Positions 48,778-57,806 of a stretch of DNA of 64,000 nt are shown in pieces. The translations under genes and the position numbers were made by a program. The notes below the pieces were generated by a model. The model did not search any database. It was not told the DNA's origin and was given only the letters and a program-made list of their open reading frames with translations. Location of the stretch: NCBI GenBank assembly GCA_958296185.1, contig CATQIB010000015.1:1-64000 (forward strand), written 5' to 3'. This DNA is from an uncultured Mesonia sp. GTDB lineage: Bacteria; Bacteroidota; Bacteroidia; Flavobacteriales; Flavobacteriaceae. Within the stretch, counting starts at the first letter, position 1. Every line of letters begins with the position of its first letter.

Positions 48778-50082
48778 ATGAATACATCAGATACATTTAA
48801 GGAGTTTGTCTCTAATATTAAGATTCCCGAAAATCAGGCGGATACAATTTCATATAGGTATGGTAGAATTACGAAGGCTCTTAATGAGAAGCATCGTGGT
48901 ACTGATTCTAAAACAGCGAACTCTTTGCAGGTTGGCTCTTATGGACGGTACACTGGTATAAAAGGAATTTCTGATTTGGATATGTTGTATATCATGCCTA
49001 ATAGCAAGTGGCCTGAGTACAATGTAAGCGGAGGTCAATCTAAACTATTGAACGATACAAAATCGGCTATTTCCAACACGTATTCCGCTTCCGATATAAA
49101 AGTAGATAGATGTGTGGTTACAGTGAATTTTTTAGATTCTCACATTGATGTTCAACCTGTATTTGAATTAGAGGATCAGGATTACAAATATCCCGACACA
49201 TATAATAGTGGCTCTTGGAAAATAACAAAACCAAGAAAAGAAATGTCAGCAATGCGGGAAGCTGAGGATCAAAAGAATAAAAACCTTCGAAGGTTATGCA
49301 AAATGGCTAGGGCATGGAAGAATAAAAATGGAGTTTGTATGGGGGGACTTCTAATAGATACTCTTGCTTATAATTTTTTGCATTCAACGACAGATTACGA
49401 TAGCTCAAGCTTTTCCTTCTATGATTTAATGTGCAGAGACTTCTTCAAGTTCTTATATGACCAACCAAAAGACCAAAAAGAATATGGTGCATTAGGTAGT
49501 AAACAGCGAGTTAAGGTCCGAAAATCTTTTAGAAGAAAGTCGAAGAAAGCATATGATTTAGCAGTAGAGGCTATTGACTCTGTATCAGACAAAAAGAAAC
49601 ATAGAAAATGGAGAGATATATTTGGAAATAACTTTCCAAAATACCAGAATGAAGAGTCTGAAGCTCGTTACATTAACGAAAGCTACAGGAATACAGAGGA
49701 ATTTATTGAATCATATTATCCAATAAATATAAGATACGACCTCAAAATTGACTGTGAGATAAAACAGAATGGTTTTAGAAACGGATTACTCCGAGAGTTT
49801 CTCGTCAAAAGAATCAAACTGTTGCCCAATAAATCATTACGATTTTATATTAATCAAATGGACGTTCCTCGCCCATATTTTGTGAAATGGAAGGTGACCA
49901 ACAGAGGGGAACAAGCCATTAAGAGGGATTGCATTCGAGGACAGATTATTGATGATGCTGGATCTCTCGAAAGAAAAGAATCCACCAATTTTAAAGGAAG
50001 CCATTTTGTTGAATGCTATATAATCAAAGACAATATGGTTGTAGCTATGGACTCAATAGACGTACCTATTTCGGAAGAATAA
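48778..50082 (+). CDS. CD-NTase (CBASS nucleotidyltransferase) with C-terminal sensor domain
   Basis: A 434-aa SMODS-type nucleotidyltransferase. The catalytic fold has V-G-S-Y-G-R-Y-T-G-I (Gly53-Ser54) then I-S-D-L-D-M-L (Asp66, Asp68) and S-H-I-D-V-Q-P-V (Asp124), the three metal-binding acidic residues. Residues 345-430 resemble the AGS-C domain, a predicted sensor that follows SMODS nucleotidyltransferases. It is expected to make a cyclic or linear oligonucleotide after phage sensing. The 184-aa SLATT protein 11 nt downstream is its likely effector, so together they form a CBASS-type module. It lies after hsdS with a 16-nt gap. Confidence 0.88.
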   Translation: MNTSDTFKEFVSNIKIPENQADTISYRYGRITKALNEKHRGTDSKTANSLQVGSYGRYTGIKGISDLDMLYIMPNSKWPEYNVSGGQSKLLNDTKSAISNTYSASDIKVDRCVVTVNFLDSHIDVQPVFELEDQDYKYPDTYNSGSWKITKPRKEMSAMREAEDQKNKNLRRLCKMARAWKNKNGVCMGGLLIDTLAYNFLHSTTDYDSSSFSFYDLMCRDFFKFLYDQPKDQKEYGALGSKQRVKVRKSFRRKSKKAYDLAVEAIDSVSDKKKHRKWRDIFGNNFPKYQNEESEARYINESYRNTEEFIESYYPINIRYDLKIDCEIKQNGFRNGLLREFLVKRIKLLPNKSLRFYINQMDVPRPYFVKWKVTNRGEQAIKRDCIRGQIIDDAGSLERKESTNFKGSHFVECYIIKDNMVVAMDSIDVPISEE

Positions 50083-50093
50083 AATGAAAAGTT

Positions 50094-50648
50094 ATGACAG
50101 AAAGTGAAATATTACTTGAATCTCAAATAAGAGAGATATATGGCCGTGTAGTTTATACGCACAAAACGCATGAGAAATGTGCTGACCTACTTAAAAGGAG
50201 AAGTGATCGTATCAAGTTATCAGAAATAATCCTTTCTGCTTTAACTACTACTACCTTGCTTGTAGTACTATTAGGAGAAGGGAAACTTGTCCAATTTATA
50301 GCTGCCTTCTTTTCAACAATACTTTTAGCACTAACACTGTACACTAAGGATATCAATCTTTTGGAGATTGTCCAAAAACATAAAAAAGCAGCACAGGATA
50401 TTTTAGAGATCAGAGAAAGCCTTCTCTCATTGTTGGTCGACATTAGAATTGGCAACAAAGAAATTGAACAATTACAACAAATTCGAGATGGCCTAAATGA
50501 AAAGCTCATGAATACCTATCGAGGTGCTCCGAAAACTATAAATAAAGCTTATCAAAGCGCTTCAAAGGCATTAAAGAAAAATGAAGAATTTACCTTCTCG
50601 GATTCTGAAATAGACAAGTTCTTGCCAGAGAGTTTACGAAGAGGATAA
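50094..50648 (+). CDS. SLATT two-TM effector of the CBASS module
   Basis: A 184-aa protein with two transmembrane helices (about residues 43-61 and 64-83) between a helical N-terminal domain and a helical C-terminal domain. This is the SLATT (SMODS- and SLOG-associated two-TM) layout. On nucleotide signalling these proteins are thought to form pores that kill the infected cell. It directly follows the CD-NTase, its usual partner. The C-terminal 60 residues are charged. The ligand is unknown. Confidence 0.82.
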   Translation: MTESEILLESQIREIYGRVVYTHKTHEKCADLLKRRSDRIKLSEIILSALTTTTLLVVLLGEGKLVQFIAAFFSTILLALTLYTKDINLLEIVQKHKKAAQDILEIRESLLSLLVDIRIGNKEIEQLQQIRDGLNEKLMNTYRGAPKTINKAYQSASKALKKNEEFTFSDSEIDKFLPESLRRG

Positions 50649-50650
50649 TG

Positions 50651-50669
50651 TTTACTGTATTCCAGTAAA
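50651..50669 (+). other. Hairpin at the boundary between the CBASS and Argonaute modules
   Basis: A 7-bp perfect stem tttactg (50651-50657)/cagtaaa (50663-50669) with loop tattc lies directly after the SLATT stop, in the 60-nt gap before the Argonaute gene. This is the longest gap within the operon. No U-run follows, so it is at most a weak attenuator. Confidence 0.35.
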
Positions 50670-50708
50670 AAAGATTATAAATATCAATTAAATACAAGGA
50701 CAAATAAT

Positions 50709-52999
50709 ATGCAATTAAATTACTTCCCCATACGGTTCGATTTTTCAGATTACCAGATAATAACGGAGACATATTCTGATGAACGATTGCAAGAATTGAG
50801 GCAAAACTATAATAGTTCTTACTCATTTTTTAGGGATGGTAATTTGATTGCTATTTCCAATAAAGATGATGAGAAAGGCCTGCTTAGCGGTAAGGTAGAA
50901 AAGCGATCGGTATTTGGTGATGCCAAGGTAACCGCATCTTTAGTAAAACACATTTTTTTAGAACGTTTAAAGATAGGTTTCAAGGCTTTATACCGGTTGA
51001 TTTTTATCCTTTTAGGTTTTATTCACGCCAAGATAAAGATGATTTAATTTTAAATTTTCTGCCAGAAAGATTAAAACATAAAATTGCGTTCAAGAAACTT
51101 ATCGAGATACAACTCCGCGAAACAAACATTAATGACTCTAAAGGTTTTGCTTTTTTAGTTAACATTCGTAGAAACTGGGTATTTAATATTTCATGTTTGG
51201 AACTATCTCAGGAAGGCTTTGATTTGATTGATTTTGAAGTATTACATACTGAAACGCTTCCGGGATTAGATAATATACTTGCTCCAAACGAAGATTTTGT
51301 AGGTGTAATAAAATCGATCAGTGACAATATAGCGATAGTTTCCACAAATGATGGTGACGAGAGTTATCCACTGAACGAACTCTTTATTCGTAAAACGAGG
51401 AGAAATATTCAAGCCTATTTAAATTTTGCTATTAATGAGCAAAAATGTGATCAAATATTAGAGGCTGTAAAACAAGAACGTATTAAAAAGCAAAATCCTG
51501 TTAGCCAGCTTGCTGAAATAAATAAGATTGCAAAGCACCTTTTTTCGGATGGTGATAATCCAATTTTGTTTCAAAACCGAGATGGTTTTTGTTTTAAAGT
51601 AGATACATCGCCATTGCAAGTTCAAAATAGCATGAATTTGCAAACACCAACATTTATCTATGATCATGCTGGCACAAAAAAAAATAATATAAATGCCGAT
51701 ATGGGACTGTCAAATTATGGACCTTATGACAGCATTAGTTTTGATATAAAAAATCCAAGAATAATAAGTATTTGTCATAGAGCCAAGAGAGGTGATTTCA
51801 CAAGATTCTTGTCTCATTTAAAGGATGGTATAGCAAACTCCCGATACTTCCAAAAAGGATTACTTAAAAAATATGAGCTTCAAGACATTAATTTTGATAT
51901 ACAGGAAATTTCTGATTATGGCTTAAAGGACTATTTAAGTATAATAAGTAATTATGATAATGAGAAGCCACATCTTGCTATAATCGAGATACCTGATAGA
52001 TTTAAAGCTCTTTCAGATAGAGACAATCCATATTATAAGATTAAGGCGAAACTGCTTTCTTTAGAAATACCGGTACAGTTTGTAAGATCATCTACCATAT
52101 CTAACTATACGGAATATATATTAAACCCATTAGCTCTTCAGATTTATGCAAAGCTAGGAGGAACACCGTGGGTATTGCCCGCCCAAAGGTCGGTGGACAG
52201 AGAAATTGTAATAGGGATAGGACATAGTTGGCTGAGAAGTACAATATACAAGGGAGCTGAAAGTAGTCGTGTAGTGGGAATTACCACCTTTATGTCGAGT
52301 GACGGACAATATCTTTTAGGAGACAAGGTAAAAGATGTTCCGTACGAAAGTTATTTTGAAGAATTGCTCAAAAGCCTTAAAAGTTCTATTGGCCGTCTTT
52401 CAGATGAATATGCATGGCAAGAAGGAGATACTGTAAGATTGATTTTTCACATATTTAAACCGATTAAAAATGTGGAGTTTGGAGTTATTAGCCAGCTAGT
52501 TAAAGAGATTGGACAGTTTAATATCAAGTTTGCTTTCGTAACAATAAGCAAAAGCCATCCAAGCATTTTATTCGATACTAGTCAACAAGGAGAATCAAAA
52601 TATGGATCGCATCAAATTATAGGAAAGTATATTCCAAAGCGAGGAAGTAATGTCTTTATAGATGATGAAACCTGTTTAGTACAGATGCTGGGAGCAAGGG
52701 AACTAAAAACGGCTAAGCATGGTATGAGCACCCCTATTCAAATTAAAATAAGAAAGCCTCAAGGAAATTATGATGATCCCGAATTAAAAGACTTGATGTT
52801 TTATGATTTGAATTATATCACCCAGCAGATTTATTCATTCACCTATTTATCCTGGAGAGGTTTTTTACCAAGAGAAGAACCTGCGACTATGCTGTATTCT
52901 AATCTTATTTCAAGACTACTTGGAAAAATGAGGCATATACCAGAATGGGATGCTGATAAATTGAACTATACCTTAAAGCGAAAAAAATGGTTTTTATAG
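50709..52999 (+). CDS. Long prokaryotic Argonaute, catalytically inactive, with -1 frame change
   Basis: The gene reads as two frames. Codons 1-84 run from the ATG at 50709 to 50960. The rest continues in the -1 frame from 50960 to 52999, giving a 763-aa protein if joined. Without the shift a 112-aa product ends at 51047. The joined protein has N-terminal and linker parts, then MID and PIWI domains. The MID 5'-phosphate pocket Y-K...Q...K is visible (Y-Y-K-I-K-A-K near residue 443, P-V-Q-F near 457, I-Y-A-K-L-G-G near 482). The PIWI strand that should carry the first catalytic Asp reads I-V-I-G-I-G-H-S (about 501-507), so that Asp is Gly. This is the long-B, inactive type, which works by activating a partner. 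The next gene overlaps its 3' end and is that partner. Confidence 0.82.
50954..50960 (+). other. U_UUU_UUA slippery heptamer in the Argonaute gene
   Basis: Seven T followed by A (ttttttta, 50953-50960) includes T_TTT_TTA in the zero frame of the 50709 ORF, the canonical -1 frameshift pattern X_XXY_YYZ. A shift here gives exactly the frame of the rest of the Argonaute. I see no strong downstream stem. A 1-nt loss from a T8 tract is an equally valid explanation. Confidence 0.65.
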
Positions 53000-53850
53000 A
53001 AGAAAAGCATAGTTATTTGAGCAGTCTAGCCAATCAACCTAAGCAAGCTGCTTTGGTTGCCTTGGTTACCGATGAGGTATTTCAATTACCTCAAGGTAGC
53101 TTTTCAGAACCTGATACAATTTATTACTCGTCTATTCAGGCTATTAAAAAGAATTCAAAAGAAAGTTTTGAGTCTCAATATGCCAAAATATCAAAACGTA
53201 AAGTTTCTGAGAACTCTGTAGCTCCTTTTATACATGACGATTTCCTGATTTTTACATTGGTTATAGGGGTGCTGAAATTTGAATGTGATAAAGAATGGCT
53301 TTTGGGTGTCATCCGAAACCGAGCTAGAGGTAAAGTTACTACGAGTTTTGAAAATTTATTGATTGGTAATTATCTAAGCAAAGCCAATAATCAGTCTATG
53401 GTTTTGGTGTTTCTCTTTTTACTGGATAAATCAAAAATAACCAATGACCAATTGAATGAAGCGTACAATACAATGAGCGACACCAAAGAATCATTTAACA
53501 GCGACTTCATACGTATCGTGTACTACCGTGCATTCGATATTATAATCCAGTTTAAGTTGCCTAGAGATGCCGATGAAGTATCTCGTTTATTAGAATTTGA
53601 GGGTCGTTTTAAAAAGCGAATCAATATTTTTTCAATTGTAGTATACAACCTTTTTATTATTGGGATTCTTTGTGGAGCATATAAAGCCTTTCAATTGCTA
53701 CCTGAAGACAAAAAGCTATTTGTGAACGACTTGAATCTAATCTTAGGATTAGGTGCAGTTATAGGTTTGTCAGGAAACTTTATTCCTAAATTAAAAACCA
53801 AGTTTCAAGAAATGATATTAAGAGCCTTTGGCTACCAAAATACAAAGTAA
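52987..53850 (+). CDS. Two-TM Argonaute partner protein (candidate membrane effector)
   Basis: A 287-aa protein. The N-terminal 205 residues are soluble, with several helices. Two C-terminal transmembrane helices lie at about residues 212-235 and 248-266, joined by a short polar turn, then a basic tail. The start overlaps the Argonaute stop by 13 nt, so the two are translationally coupled. Long-B Argonautes are known to pair with nuclease, SIR2 or membrane-protein effectors that cause abortive infection. Position and topology fit the membrane type. I recognise no family beyond that. Confidence 0.7.
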   Translation: MVFIEEKHSYLSSLANQPKQAALVALVTDEVFQLPQGSFSEPDTIYYSSIQAIKKNSKESFESQYAKISKRKVSENSVAPFIHDDFLIFTLVIGVLKFECDKEWLLGVIRNRARGKVTTSFENLLIGNYLSKANNQSMVLVFLFLLDKSKITNDQLNEAYNTMSDTKESFNSDFIRIVYYRAFDIIIQFKLPRDADEVSRLLEFEGRFKKRINIFSIVVYNLFIIGILCGAYKAFQLLPEDKKLFVNDLNLILGLGAVIGLSGNFIPKLKTKFQEMILRAFGYQNTK

Positions 53851-53852
53851 TT

Positions 53853-56800
53853 ATGGCAGTACCATCTTTCAAAGAAGACCATATATCACAACTTCCAGCA
53901 TTGAAACTACTGATGAATATGGGCTGGAAATACATTTCTCCAGAGCAGGCTTTAGAAGCTCGTGGAGGCAGAACCTCCAATGTCCTATTGGAAACTATTT
54001 TGAAGAACCAACTTCAATTCATAAACACTATAGAATACAAAGGAAAGGAGTTCCCTTTTTCAGATGCAAATATAAATAATGCAATTCTTGCTATACGTGA
54101 CCTACCTATTCAGGACGGTTTTATTGCTGCCAATAAAGCATTTTATGAATTAATCACATTAGGCAGAAGCTTTGAGCAATCTATTTTAGGAGACAAAAAA
54201 AGTTTCTCATTTCATTATATAGATTGGAAACATCCTGAAAACAACACTTATCACGTATCAGAAGAGTTTAGTGTGCTCAGAAGTGGCAGCAGTGAACATT
54301 ACCGCCCTGATATTGTATTGTTTATCAATGGTATTCCAGTTGTGGTTATTGAGTGTAAGAGTCCAAAGATCAAAGACCCAATCGACAAATCAATTGAGCA
54401 ACATCTTAGGAATCAGCAGGAAGATGGAATACGTGCATTATATCAATACTCCAACTTGGCCATGGGACTGGCCACCAATGAAGCCAAATACGCCACAACT
54501 GCCACTCAGAAAGAGTTTTGGAGTTTTTGGAAAGAACTCTTTAAAACAAAAGCAGAAGAAACTGCTTGGCTCGATAAGCTCCAAGCTTTAAAAAATCAGC
54601 CACTACCTACCAACGAAAGAACAACGCTTTTTCAAGAACGGTATAAAAACGTCTGGACTTTCTTCCAGAACCTCGAAAAGGAAGAACAGGCGGTAACAGA
54701 ACAAGACAAGCTACTATTTAGCATTTGTAAGCCAGAGAGACTTTTAGACCTATTCTTCAACTTCACTCTCTATGATGATGGCATCAAGAAAGTCACTAGG
54801 TATCAGCAATACTTTGCCGTTCACAATACCTTGGATAAGGTTGTAAAAACAGATAGCGAAGGATTAAGAAAAGGCGGTGTAATCTGGCACACTCAGGGAA
54901 GTGGCAAATCTCTCACTATGGTCATGTTGGCTCAACTGATTGCTACGCATCCTCAAATCAAGAATCCTAAAATCATCTTAGTTACTGACCGTATTGATTT
55001 GGACGATCAAATCACAGAGACGTTTAAAAAATGTCAAATACCAGTAGAGAATGCTCAAACAGGCAAGCACTTGGTAGAGCTTCTTTCCAGCACAGGTGAT
55101 ACAGTTATCACTACTTTGATTCATAAATTTGAAGCGGCTGTTAATCAGGCCAAAGAAGGGTTTGATTCACCCGACATTTTTGTTTTGGTAGATGAAGGGC
55201 ATAGAAGTCAATATGGTACATTCAATATCAAAATGCAAAAGGTATTTCCTAAAGGTTGTTTTATAGCCTTTACAGGAACCCCCTTAATGAAGAAAGAGAA
55301 AAGTACTGCAAATCGCTTTGGAGGTTTGATAGATGTTTACTCTATTACCGATGCAGTTGAAGATGGAGCAGTAGTCCCCCTACTTTATGAAGGTCGCCAC
55401 AACTTAATTGAAGTGAATGAAAAGCCTTTGGATAATTATTTTGATCGAATATCCGAACCTCTAACATCTTACGGTAAAGCTGCTCTCAAGAGAAAGTTTA
55501 GTTCCACCAATCAGCTTAATAAAGCGGAAGAGATTATCTACGCCCGTGCTTGGGATATTTCAGATCACTACGAGCAAAACGTTCAAGACATACTTTTTGG
55601 AAGTTTAAAGGCTAAAGGTCAGTTGGTAGCTCCAAATAAGACGACGGCTATACGATACCGTGAGTTTATCAGGCAAATAGGCAAAATAACCTGTGAAGTC
55701 CTCATTTCCCCTCCTGATGTTCGAGAGAATTACGAAGATGCCTTTGAAGAAAGTGACGACTTAATATTAAAGTTTTGGAAGGCCATGATGGATAAATATG
55801 GTAGTCCTGAGAACTATGAAAAGTCACTAATAAGTTCATTTAAGAAGCAAGATCAACCAGAAATCATCATAGTAGTAGATAAATTACTCACTGGATTTGA
55901 TGCTCCTAATAACTACGTTTTATATCTCACCCGACAACTTAAAGAGCATACTTTACTTCAAGCTATTGCTAGAGTGAATCGTTTAGCTCCAGGCAAAGAG
56001 CATGGATTGATTATTGATTATTATGGTAATTTGGAAAATCTGGATATGGCATTAGAGACCTACTCTGGAGCAGATAACTATGATGCAGCGGATTTGGAAG
56101 GGACATTAACCAATATTAGTGAAGAAATAAAGAGATTACCTCAGGCTCACTCAGAAGTATGGGATATTTTCAAGGAAGTGAAAAATAAGTATGACGAACC
56201 TGCTTACGAAGAACTATTGCAGGATGAAGCTATTCGACACATTTTTTATGAAAAAGTATCGGCTTTTTCTCGCTTGTTAAAGCTAGCCCTATCGAGTTTT
56301 GAGTTTATCAGTAAAACTCCGGAGCAGCAAATAAATAAGTACAAACAGGATGCTAAATTTTTCCTTGGATTAAGAATTGCGGTCAAACGAAGATACTTTG
56401 ACGATCTGGAATATAAGGAATACGAGCCACAAGTTCAGAAACTCATTGACAAGCATATTACCACAGAAGGTGAAATTCTTCGTATTACTGAAATGGTCAA
56501 TATTTTCGATAAAGAAGAAAGGGATCGAGAAGTTGAGAAGATAACAAGTAAGGCAGCCAAAGCCGATCATATTGCTAGCAGGACTATAAAAGCTATCAAT
56601 GTGAAAATAAATGAAGACCCAGTTTACTATAAAAAACTTTCAAGACTTATTAGAGATACTATTGAAGACTATCACCAGCATCGTATTTCAGAAGCTGACT
56701 ATTTAAATAAAGCGAGAGAATATGAAGATCGATTTCATAATGGTAGACAGGACAATGTACCGGAGAACCTTACTGGAAATGATACCGGTATTGCCATTTA

Positions 56801-57092
56801 CAATTTAGTGAATGAGATTTTTAAAGGAAACTTAAAGCGTTCGGAAGGCTCACAAAACATAGCAGCATTGATGGCTGAAGGTATTGACGAAGTTATTAAG
56901 TCTATTGTTTTTGAAAACGGGAAGCCAATAATTGATTGGGTAAATAAATCAGATATTGAAGGAAGAATAAAAATTGATATTGATGATTATTTATTCGATT
57001 TAAAGACGCAGCAAGGTATAGAATTGCCCTTTGATCTAATAGATGAATTGGTTGAAGAAGGAATTAAAGTAGCTAAATTGAAATATGTCTGA
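53853..57092 (+). CDS. hsdR: Type I restriction endonuclease subunit HsdR
   Basis: A 1,079-aa subunit that translocates and cuts unmodified DNA. The nuclease motif PD-(D/E)xK is R-P-D-I-V (Asp153) with V-I-E-C-K-S (Glu167, Lys169). The SF2 motor has Walker A Q-G-S-G-K-S-L-T near residue 349, D-E-G-H-R (Asp447) and F-T-G-T-P-L near residue 475. The length and order match EcoR124-like HsdR. It starts 2 nt after the two-TM gene and overlaps the next gene by 8 nt. Confidence 0.95.
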   Translation: MAVPSFKEDHISQLPALKLLMNMGWKYISPEQALEARGGRTSNVLLETILKNQLQFINTIEYKGKEFPFSDANINNAILAIRDLPIQDGFIAANKAFYELITLGRSFEQSILGDKKSFSFHYIDWKHPENNTYHVSEEFSVLRSGSSEHYRPDIVLFINGIPVVVIECKSPKIKDPIDKSIEQHLRNQQEDGIRALYQYSNLAMGLATNEAKYATTATQKEFWSFWKELFKTKAEETAWLDKLQALKNQPLPTNERTTLFQERYKNVWTFFQNLEKEEQAVTEQDKLLFSICKPERLLDLFFNFTLYDDGIKKVTRYQQYFAVHNTLDKVVKTDSEGLRKGGVIWHTQGSGKSLTMVMLAQLIATHPQIKNPKIILVTDRIDLDDQITETFKKCQIPVENAQTGKHLVELLSSTGDTVITTLIHKFEAAVNQAKEGFDSPDIFVLVDEGHRSQYGTFNIKMQKVFPKGCFIAFTGTPLMKKEKSTANRFGGLIDVYSITDAVEDGAVVPLLYEGRHNLIEVNEKPLDNYFDRISEPLTSYGKAALKRKFSSTNQLNKAEEIIYARAWDISDHYEQNVQDILFGSLKAKGQLVAPNKTTAIRYREFIRQIGKITCEVLISPPDVRENYEDAFEESDDLILKFWKAMMDKYGSPENYEKSLISSFKKQDQPEIIIVVDKLLTGFDAPNNYVLYLTRQLKEHTLLQAIARVNRLAPGKEHGLIIDYYGNLENLDMALETYSGADNYDAADLEGTLTNISEEIKRLPQAHSEVWDIFKEVKNKYDEPAYEELLQDEAIRHIFYEKVSAFSRLLKLALSSFEFISKTPEQQINKYKQDAKFFLGLRIAVKRRYFDDLEYKEYEPQVQKLIDKHITTEGEILRITEMVNIFDKEERDREVEKITSKAAKADHIASRTIKAINVKINEDPVYYKKLSRLIRDTIEDYHQHRISEADYLNKAREYEDRFHNGRQDNVPENLTGNDTGIAIYNLVNEIFKGNLKRSEGSQNIAALMAEGIDEVIKSIVFENGKPIIDWVNKSDIEGRIKIDIDDYLFDLKTQQGIELPFDLIDELVEEGIKVAKLKYV

Positions 57093-57795
57093 AACACTTA
57101 ACATACAATCTATAGATTTTGGTTCGAGAAAAATCACCTTTGAGCTTTCTTATCAGGATCGTAAAACCCTTGGTATTAAGGTGTATCCTGATTGTAAAGT
57201 AAGGGTGATTGCTCCATATAATACCACAGAGGAAAAACTGGATGCCAAACTTCGGGAAAAAGCACCTTGGATAATTAAACAGCAGCTTGAATTTTTATCC
57301 TATCATCCATTAACACCACCAAGAAAATATGTTAATGGAGAAACTCATCTTTATTTAGGCAGGCAATATAAACTTAGAATAGAGAAGTCGGAAACTAATG
57401 AAGTAAAGTTATTTAGAGGAAGATTATTAGTGTTGAAAAAGGATAATACATCCGCTAAAAGTCTATTGTCTGAGTGGTATAGAGAAAAAGCATTCGTTCA
57501 TTTTGCGGAAACATTAAAAAAAACAATTCCACTTTTTAAACGATTTGAGATTGATGAACCTGAGCTCCAAATTAGACTAATGGCCACTCGCTGGGGAAGT
57601 TGTACCTCTCAAGGCAAAGTAATTTTAAACCCTGAATTGATAAAGGCTCCTAAAGGAAGTATTGAATATGTCATTATTCATGAATTATGCCATTTGGTTC
57701 ACCATAATCATACTCGAGCATTTTATGCTTTACAAGAAGCAATCATGCCAGATTGGAAAAAATGGAAAGAAAGACTTGAAACGTCTTTGATATGA
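57085..57795 (+). CDS. YgjP-like zinc metalloprotease (DUF45)
   Basis: A 236-aa metallopeptidase-like protein. The zinc site is H-E-L-C-H-L-V-H-H-N-H (His199, Glu200, His203, His209), in the YgjP/SprT-like pattern, with T-R-W-G-S-C near residue 171 before it. Proteins of this family are frequent neighbours of type I RM genes, with an unknown role there. It overlaps hsdR by 8 nt and is followed after 11 nt by the giant gene. Confidence 0.9.
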   Translation: MSETLNIQSIDFGSRKITFELSYQDRKTLGIKVYPDCKVRVIAPYNTTEEKLDAKLREKAPWIIKQQLEFLSYHPLTPPRKYVNGETHLYLGRQYKLRIEKSETNEVKLFRGRLLVLKKDNTSAKSLLSEWYREKAFVHFAETLKKTIPLFKRFEIDEPELQIRLMATRWGSCTSQGKVILNPELIKAPKGSIEYVIIHELCHLVHHNHTRAFYALQEAIMPDWKKWKERLETSLI

Positions 57796-57806
57796 TTTAA
57801 ACAGAT

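Noticed and set aside
50709..51047. A separate 112-aa gene upstream of a separate 600-aa gene
   Set aside because: The sequence between the 112-aa frame and the 600-aa frame is clearly coding when the frame changes by -1 at 50960, so both belong to one Argonaute gene.
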